Source: Bacteroidota bacterium (GTDB taxonomy: Bacteria > Bacteroidota > Ignavibacteria > UBA10030 > UBA8401). Taken from it: a stretch of 64,000 nt of DNA. This document shows positions 58,205 to 64,000 of the stretch, in pieces (position 1 is the first letter of the stretch; the number at the start of each line of letters is the position of its first letter). The notes beneath the pieces are model-generated. The model made no database searches. It was not told the DNA's origin and saw only the letters and a program-made list of their open reading frames with translations. Where the stretch lies: NCBI GenBank assembly GCA_030679145.1, contig JAUXTU010000052.1:1-64000 (forward strand), written 5' to 3'. Both the position numbers and the translations under genes were made by a program.

Positions 58205-59644
58205 ATGAAGAAAGGACAAATGACAATGAAAAAGATTCAGATAAATTGTTTCGTTGCAACAGTTGTAATTCTTCTTGCATTTGATGTGGTTTTTACGACT
58301 ACATTATTTGCCGGAGGAGATAAATATTCACCCCGACTTGTTGGAATGGGACGCGCCTTTACTGCGTTCTCTCGCGGTCTCGATGCCGTCGGCGTCAATC
58401 CAGCAAATCTCGCGTTAAACGACAGAGATGCTACCGTGACGATCAACATTGTGCCGATAGGATTTTCTATTGGAAGCGATATGATCAATCTTCAGATATA
58501 TAATGATTTTTTTACGGGTGTTGATGATGGTGCAGGAAATCGCGTACCAAAATTTTTAACGGATGAAGATAAAGATAAAATTCTTGAACTATTCCCGTCT
58601 GGAATAGCCAATACTCAACTACGATTGGAAACAGCTCCGATTGGTGTTTCACTTCAATTCGGCGATTTTGGATTGGCGATAGTTCCGTCGGTGCAAACAG
58701 CATTGAACCTTGATCTCGATAAGGCATATCTTGAATTTCCTCTGCGAGGATATCCGGCTGGGAAATCATATAATTTCGATAATACGGCCATAAATGGACA
58801 ATCTGTTTTTGAAGTGAACTTCTCTGTAGGGTATTTGCTCCCTCTTGAACTTCCGTTCACCAGTGATATTGCGGTTGGTATAGGTGTGAAATATTTAAAT
58901 GGTCTTGCATTTATTGCCACCGATCATTACAATGCATCGATAGTACCAGAAGTAATCAATAATCCAGACGGTTCTCAATCAAATGGTGCAACGGTTGCAA
59001 ATTTTGATTTTCTGCAATGGGCAGCTGTTGTTGATGAAAAAAATCCAACACAACCAGCCGGCACTGGTCTTGGTTTTGATGTTGGTGTTTCAATGAGATT
59101 GCTGGAAGATATTCAGTTTGCCGTCAGCGTTACCGATATTGGGAAAATTAGTTGGGATAAAAATACAAAAGCAATAATTGGAAATGCTTCGCTTCGATTA
59201 GAATCAGTTGGTGACACCGCAAACCAGAATAAATTGAAAGAAGCTTTCAAAGGAAAGACAGTTGACACTACAGGATTTGAATTTGCTCTCCCAACGGCTG
59301 TGAATGTCGGTGCGGCAATTCAAATGGATGATATGTTTGATGTCATTCCGTTTCGCTGGCTAGTTGCTGTTGACGGACATTTTGGTTTGAATGAAATTGG
59401 CGGTAATACAAAGTTACCACAATTCTCAATCGGAACAGAACTTGATCCACTTGCAGGTTGGTTGCCGCTTCGAACTGGTATCACTATTGGTGGTCGTGAG
59501 CGATTTGCCTGGTCTGCTGGTTTTGGATTACATTTCGCAAACACTTTTGACCTTGATTTTGCAACACAAAGTATCGCACTGTTAACCAATCCGGAGACGT
59601 TTAGAACTGGTTCATTTACAATGGGAATGCGACTACGATTTTAA
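58205..59644 (+). CDS. Putative outer-membrane beta-barrel protein (DUF5723-like)
   Basis: Signal peptide; GGDKYSPRLVGMGRAFTAFSRGLDAVGVNPANLAL; terminal aromatic FTMGMRLRF. Confidence 0.65.
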   Translation: MKKGQMTMKKIQINCFVATVVILLAFDVVFTTTLFAGGDKYSPRLVGMGRAFTAFSRGLDAVGVNPANLALNDRDATVTINIVPIGFSIGSDMINLQIYNDFFTGVDDGAGNRVPKFLTDEDKDKILELFPSGIANTQLRLETAPIGVSLQFGDFGLAIVPSVQTALNLDLDKAYLEFPLRGYPAGKSYNFDNTAINGQSVFEVNFSVGYLLPLELPFTSDIAVGIGVKYLNGLAFIATDHYNASIVPEVINNPDGSQSNGATVANFDFLQWAAVVDEKNPTQPAGTGLGFDVGVSMRLLEDIQFAVSVTDIGKISWDKNTKAIIGNASLRLESVGDTANQNKLKEAFKGKTVDTTGFEFALPTAVNVGAAIQMDDMFDVIPFRWLVAVDGHFGLNEIGGNTKLPQFSIGTELDPLAGWLPLRTGITIGGRERFAWSAGFGLHFANTFDLDFATQSIALLTNPETFRTGSFTMGMRLRF

Positions 59645-59667
59645 GATTAGTGCATTGATAGATTAGA

Positions 59668-59702
59668 AAATCCCCGATATCTTAAAAGGATGTTGGGGAT
59701 TT
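59668..59702. terminator. Bidirectional terminator AAATCCCC...GGGGATTT
   Basis: 8-bp stem between convergent genes, A/T tracts on both sides. Confidence 0.7.
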
Positions 59703-59708
59703 CTGTTT

Positions 59709-61151
59709 TTAAATAGCGCGGCGTAAACGGGCGACAGGTATCATCATTGATTCCCGGTATTTTGCTACAGTGCGGCGTGCAATATTGAATCCTTTTTCTT
59801 TTAGAATGGCGGCAATTTCTTCATCGCTAAATGGTTTTGATTTCTCTTCAGTGGCAAGTATCTCTTTGATTCGAAGTTTTACTTCTTTGTTGGAAACATC
59901 TTCACCGCTTTGCGTGCTGATTCCTTCACTGAAAAAATATCGTAATTCGTACACCCCAAAATCGGTCTGGACATATTTACCGTTCACAACTCTGCTAATA
60001 GTGGAAATGTCCATTCGAATTGTTTCTGCAATGTCTTTATAGATCAACGGTTTTAGTCCCTCGCCTGTTTCAAAGAAATCTTTTTGACGGTCTACAATTT
60101 CGTGCATTACTTTCAACATGGTTTCGCGACGCTGATAAATGGATGCGATGAACCATTTTGCCGCATCGAATTTTGAGCGAAGGAATTGTTTCGTATCCGT
60201 GCCGACATCCTTATTGCGTTTGGACATCAGGTCTTTGTAGCCGCGGTTGATACGGAGCGGGGGTACATTTTTATCATTCAATTGGATGATAAAGTTACTC
60301 TCGTCCTTTGTTACAATGAAGTCCGGCGTAAGATAATTCTGGGCAGAGTCGATTGTTCCTTCACCTGGTTTAGGATTTAGATGCGAGATCAATTCTAATA
60401 CTTTCTTAACATCATCAATCGAAATATTGAGCAGTTTCGCGATCTGCTCATAATGTTTCTTTGTGAATTCGTCAAAATGATCCCGTAATAATTTTTTTGC
60501 AAGTTCGAGCATTGCAGGTTCGCCCTTTGCAAACTCCAATTGTACAATAAGGCATTCCTGCAGGGAGCGAGAAGCAATTCCGACCGGTTCAAGACGTTGA
60601 ATAATCGCCAGCACCTCTTCAACTTGATCAACTTTTAAATGCAGTTTGTGTGCAAGATTGATATCGTTCACGATTGATTCGAGATCGCGTCGGAGATAAC
60701 CGTCTTCATCAATGTTCCCGATGATCTCTTCTGCAACGATCATTCCAATATCTGTCACATCGGCAAGCTGCAATTGTTCTGAAAGTTTTTCTGCCAAGGG
60801 TGTGATGGAAGCGATAGGAATCTCTTCTCTATCTTCATCATCATTGTTTTGAACTTCACGTTTTCCTCTGAACATCTCCTCATCGTTCAAATAATCCTCA
60901 AACGTGAATTCATCTTCTTTTTTCTTGGTGATGGTTTCTTCTGCTTCCGTATCAGCAACAGGATCGGTATCACTGAGTGTTTCAGCCTCTACTTCGCCGT
61001 CCACGCCTTCTTCCAATAATGGATTTATTTCCAATTCTGTTTTAATAAGCTGCTCTAACGCAAGCGAAGGAAGCTGCAGCAGTTTCAGATATTGGATCTG
61101 CTGCGGAGTGAGTTTTTGGAGTAACCTTTGTTGTTGTGAAAGATGCAGCAT
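59709..61151 (-). CDS. rpoN: RNA polymerase factor sigma-54
   Basis: LSQQQRLLQKLTPQQIQYLKLLQLPSLALEQLIKTELEINPLLEE; RRTVAKYRESMMIPVARLRR RpoN box. Confidence 0.97.
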   Translation of the reverse strand: MLHLSQQQRLLQKLTPQQIQYLKLLQLPSLALEQLIKTELEINPLLEEGVDGEVEAETLSDTDPVADTEAEETITKKKEDEFTFEDYLNDEEMFRGKREVQNNDDEDREEIPIASITPLAEKLSEQLQLADVTDIGMIVAEEIIGNIDEDGYLRRDLESIVNDINLAHKLHLKVDQVEEVLAIIQRLEPVGIASRSLQECLIVQLEFAKGEPAMLELAKKLLRDHFDEFTKKHYEQIAKLLNISIDDVKKVLELISHLNPKPGEGTIDSAQNYLTPDFIVTKDESNFIIQLNDKNVPPLRINRGYKDLMSKRNKDVGTDTKQFLRSKFDAAKWFIASIYQRRETMLKVMHEIVDRQKDFFETGEGLKPLIYKDIAETIRMDISTISRVVNGKYVQTDFGVYELRYFFSEGISTQSGEDVSNKEVKLRIKEILATEEKSKPFSDEEIAAILKEKGFNIARRTVAKYRESMMIPVARLRRAI

Positions 61152-61153
61152 AA

Positions 61154-61720
61154 TTATACTACCGTCTCAATTCTTTTGTTCAATTGTTCTGTCCATTCTT
61201 TTCCAAACGCGCGTTCTAGCGGTGTGGAAACGAAATGATTCAACGCAATATTCTCTGTTTTGCCTTTGTTTAAGGCGGGTGTACATTCACCAAAAAATTC
61301 AAAATGAATCTCTTTCCCATTCCGTTCGGTTCGTCCGATCCGGATTGGAAAGAGGTGACACGATAATGGTTTTTGCCAAGAAATTTTCTTTTCGTAAAAT
61401 GCGCGTTCAAATGCACATTTGGCAATATTGTTATCATAATATACGAAGACACATGCTTTTCCTTCGACACATTGCGTAGCATAATTTCCTGTATCACCAT
61501 CAACCAACCCAAATTCATCTATGACAGAACGATGCAGTTGCGGTAAAAAATCTTTAATGATAGGGAATGCATTTTGAATTTCTTGGATCTCCTCATCTTG
61601 CAATGGAGCGCCGCGACCGCCGGGGAATGTGCAACATGCCCCTTTACATGCGTTGAGATCACACGAAAACTTCGTTTCCGCGATCGACTGGTGAACTTCT
61701 ATTTCAGCAATTGTAAACAT
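61154..61720 (-). CDS. DUF3109 family protein (Cys-rich)
   Basis: FSCDLNACKGACCTFPGGRGAPL; SCHLFPIRI. Confidence 0.85.
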   Translation of the reverse strand: MFTIAEIEVHQSIAETKFSCDLNACKGACCTFPGGRGAPLQDEEIQEIQNAFPIIKDFLPQLHRSVIDEFGLVDGDTGNYATQCVEGKACVFVYYDNNIAKCAFERAFYEKKISWQKPLSCHLFPIRIGRTERNGKEIHFEFFGECTPALNKGKTENIALNHFVSTPLERAFGKEWTEQLNKRIETVV

Positions 61721-61794
61721 TTGTAGATGAAGATAAGAATATTTTGAGGAAGGTGAAAGCATTCCGCTGAAAGAAGCGAAGTAAAAATTCTTTT

Positions 61795-62907
61795 TTATAT
61801 TCTTAAAAACATCTTTCCCGCCATTTGTCTCACAATTCCTTTAAATTCAAGACTTAAAAGATTAACAAGAACATCGGAAGAAGAAAGCTGCGATTGCTCT
61901 GAAATAGTATCAATATGAAGCGGTTCATGGTTCAGGATATCAACAATTTTTTGTTCGAATGCATTAAGCTGGGGCGGTTCGATTGTATGTGGTTTTGATT
62001 TGAGAATAGGCTGAAGAGAAAGTTGTAGTTCTTCCAAAACATCGTCAATAGTTTGAACAAGTTTTGCCTGTCCGTTCTTAAGAAGTTTGTTTGTGCCAAA
62101 ACTTTTCTTCTCCGTAATGTTTCCTGGAAGGCAAAACAATTCCCGATTTTGATCGATCGCTGTTGTGGCTGTGATCATTGCTCCGCCATCCACATCGGAT
62201 TCGATAATGATCGTTCCAAGTGTCATTCCGCTGATAATACGATTGCGCCGTGGAAAAAATCCCGGATGCGACGGAGTGCTCATCAGTAGTTCAGAAATAA
62301 TGGCACCCTGATGATTAGATTCAATGAGATCAACTAATTTTTCATTCTCTTTTGGATAGATTTTGTCAATACTACCCCCAAGCACTGCAATCGTCCTTCC
62401 GTGAACATGAAGATTTGTTTTATGTGCTATTGTATCAACGCCTCTCGCTAATCCACTGACAACGGTTATTCCGCGTTGCGACAATTCTTTGGCAAAAACT
62501 TCCGTCATTTGCTTACCGTAGGAAGTTGGGTGTCTGGTGCCGACGATTGCAATGGAATAATTATCACTGAATTGAAATTTTCCACGGACGAATAATAGAA
62601 CGGGAGGATCGTAAATATTCTTTAGAAGGAGTGGATAGTTGTCATCCCAATAGGAAACAATAGTACCGTTCACTTTATTAAGCAGTGAAAATTGCTCTTC
62701 AATAAATTGTTGATTTCGTTCAGTGTGGCGGATCAACGAAGCATCTGTTTCTTTGATACCGGCGATCTTTATTAAAGAGCGCGGTTCTGCTGAAAAAATT
62801 TCTGTTGTCGAATTAAAATGATTGACAAGATTGATGATCTTTCGATCACTGATCTTTGGAAGGGATTTTAAATGCAGTAAGTCCTGAATACTGATGACAC
62901 CGCTCAT
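61795..62907 (-). CDS. dprA: DNA processing protein DprA
   Basis: IAIVGTRHPTSYGKQMTEVFAKELSQRGITVVSGLARGVDTIAHKTNL; FFPRRNRIISGM. Confidence 0.96.
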   Translation of the reverse strand: MSGVISIQDLLHLKSLPKISDRKIINLVNHFNSTTEIFSAEPRSLIKIAGIKETDASLIRHTERNQQFIEEQFSLLNKVNGTIVSYWDDNYPLLLKNIYDPPVLLFVRGKFQFSDNYSIAIVGTRHPTSYGKQMTEVFAKELSQRGITVVSGLARGVDTIAHKTNLHVHGRTIAVLGGSIDKIYPKENEKLVDLIESNHQGAIISELLMSTPSHPGFFPRRNRIISGMTLGTIIIESDVDGGAMITATTAIDQNRELFCLPGNITEKKSFGTNKLLKNGQAKLVQTIDDVLEELQLSLQPILKSKPHTIEPPQLNAFEQKIVDILNHEPLHIDTISEQSQLSSSDVLVNLLSLEFKGIVRQMAGKMFLRI

Positions 62908-62911
62908 TCAA

Positions 62912-64000
62912 TTATCCGAAAATTTCTTGTTGAAAGCGGTTTACAAGAGCTGTTGCTTCATCTTTTGTTTTTGCTTCGGCAATAATTCTAATGATTGGTT
63001 CCGTATTTGATTTTCGTAAATGAACCCACGATGTTGGGAAATCGATCTTCAGTCCGTCGTCAAAATTTGTTTTTTCGGATTTCGAATATTTTTCATATAA
63101 TCGTTGAAGAATTTCATCCGGTTTTAATGAACCGAGTTCGATCTTATTTTTCACGATCTCATATTGCGGCAAACTCGCTTTTAGTGCAGACGCTTTTCCC
63201 CCAAAATTCGTGAGCAGTTGAAGGAATAATCCGATCCCAACAATTGCATCACGTCCCAGATGAACTTCCGGCAAAATTACGCCGCCGCTACCTTCGCCAC
63301 CGATGACGGAATTTAGTTGTTTCATTGCTGATGCGACATTGATCTCACCAACCGCAGTTCGATGGACGGTTGCTCTGTATTCTGCAGCAACATCTTCCAC
63401 CGCTCTGGTAGTTGAGAGGTTAACGACGACTGAATGATTTGTTCTACCCAGTTGTTTTTCTGCTTCCAGAATAAATTTCGTTGACGAAACGATCGTGTAT
63501 TCTTCTACAAATGGTTTGCCTTCTTCAGTGATTAGTACCAAACGGTCAACATCAGGATCAACTGCGATTCCAAGATCAGCTTTTTCCTTCTGCACCCGTT
63601 CGCAAAGTTCGGTCAAGTTTTCGGGGATTGGTTCAGGAGTATGTGAAAACACTCCATTTACTTCGCAGTTCATTTCAATCACTTCGCAGCCGAGTCTGCG
63701 TAATAATGTTGGGACGATTACTCCGCCTGCGGTATTCACACAATCCAGAACAATTTTGAATTTCCGTTTTGCAATCTGTGTTCTGTTGATGCTAGGAAGT
63801 GTTAAAATAGCTTTGATGTGCTCATTGATGAATTCCGGATCTCTCGTTAATTTTCCTTGTTTATTCCACGGTTTATAAGAAAATTTTCCACGATCTGCAA
63901 TTGACCAGAATTTTTTGTTCTCTTCGCTGTTCAGAAACATTCCCGAGGATCCCATGAACTTTAGTCCATTCCAAATCATCGGATTGTGACTGGCGGTGAT
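62912..64000 (-). CDS. glmM: Phosphoglucosamine mutase-like phosphohexomutase, truncated by window edge
   Basis: Reverse complement of the last bases encodes ITASHNPMIWNGLKF (phosphoserine site); DPDVDRLVLI; GEGSGGVI. Confidence 0.85.
   Translation of the reverse strand: MTASHNPMIWNGLKFMGSSGMFLNSEENKKFWSIADRGKFSYKPWNKQGKLTRDPEFINEHIKAILTLPSINRTQIAKRKFKIVLDCVNTAGGVIVPTLLRRLGCEVIEMNCEVNGVFSHTPEPIPENLTELCERVQKEKADLGIAVDPDVDRLVLITEEGKPFVEEYTIVSSTKFILEAEKQLGRTNHSVVVNLSTTRAVEDVAAEYRATVHRTAVGEINVASAMKQLNSVIGGEGSGGVILPEVHLGRDAIVGIGLFLQLLTNFGGKASALKASLPQYEIVKNKIELGSLKPDEILQRLYEKYSKSEKTNFDDGLKIDFPTSWVHLRKSNTEPIIRIIAEAKTKDEATALVNRFQQEIFG

Noticed and set aside
61270-61518. Overlapping ORFs in DUF3109 and rpoN regions (e.g. 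60904..61479 +)
   Set aside because: Antisense to convincing CDSs, no domain signal.
1-64000. CRISPR arrays, rRNA or tRNA genes
   Set aside because: No regularly spaced direct repeats and no recognisable tRNA/rRNA cores were seen; intergenic regions are mostly short. A tRNAscan/Infernal run would be decisive.

Overview
This 64 kb window is gene-dense, almost entirely protein-coding bacterial chromosome. Gene content looks like the Bacteroidota/Ignavibacteriota/Chlorobiota superphylum (inference). No rRNA, tRNA or CRISPR array was recognised. Core genes include rocA/P5CDH, sucC, gatB, tpiA, smc, lpxB, lpxK, queA, ispD, plsY, gpsA, recG, kamA, dnaG, icd, rpoN, dprA and a truncated glmM. Accessory content includes a GxxExxY gene bracketed by inverted repeats, a HEPN/MNT pair, an antitoxin with a decayed RelE/ParE toxin, a single-chain Type IIB-like R-M-S enzyme, and several families of dispersed palindromic intergenic repeats. 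The best leads are: (1) a ~140-165 nt structured RNA candidate (about 30785-30951), with a multi-segment long hairpin, central bubble and terminator, 6S-like in outline, upstream of the R-M gene; (2) a GH2-family protein whose two catalytic Glu positions both appear to be Gly, fused to a multi-pass membrane domain; (3) an operon of two tandem ATP-grasp ligases, a GNAT and a lysine 2,3-aminomutase, preceded by a consensus promoter and an rrn-like boxB/boxA leader; (4) the GxxExxY inverted-repeat cassette and a gene-less copy of the same repeat; (5) a dispersed repeat that forms the apparent 5' coding part of a GH3/beta-lactamase fusion gene.
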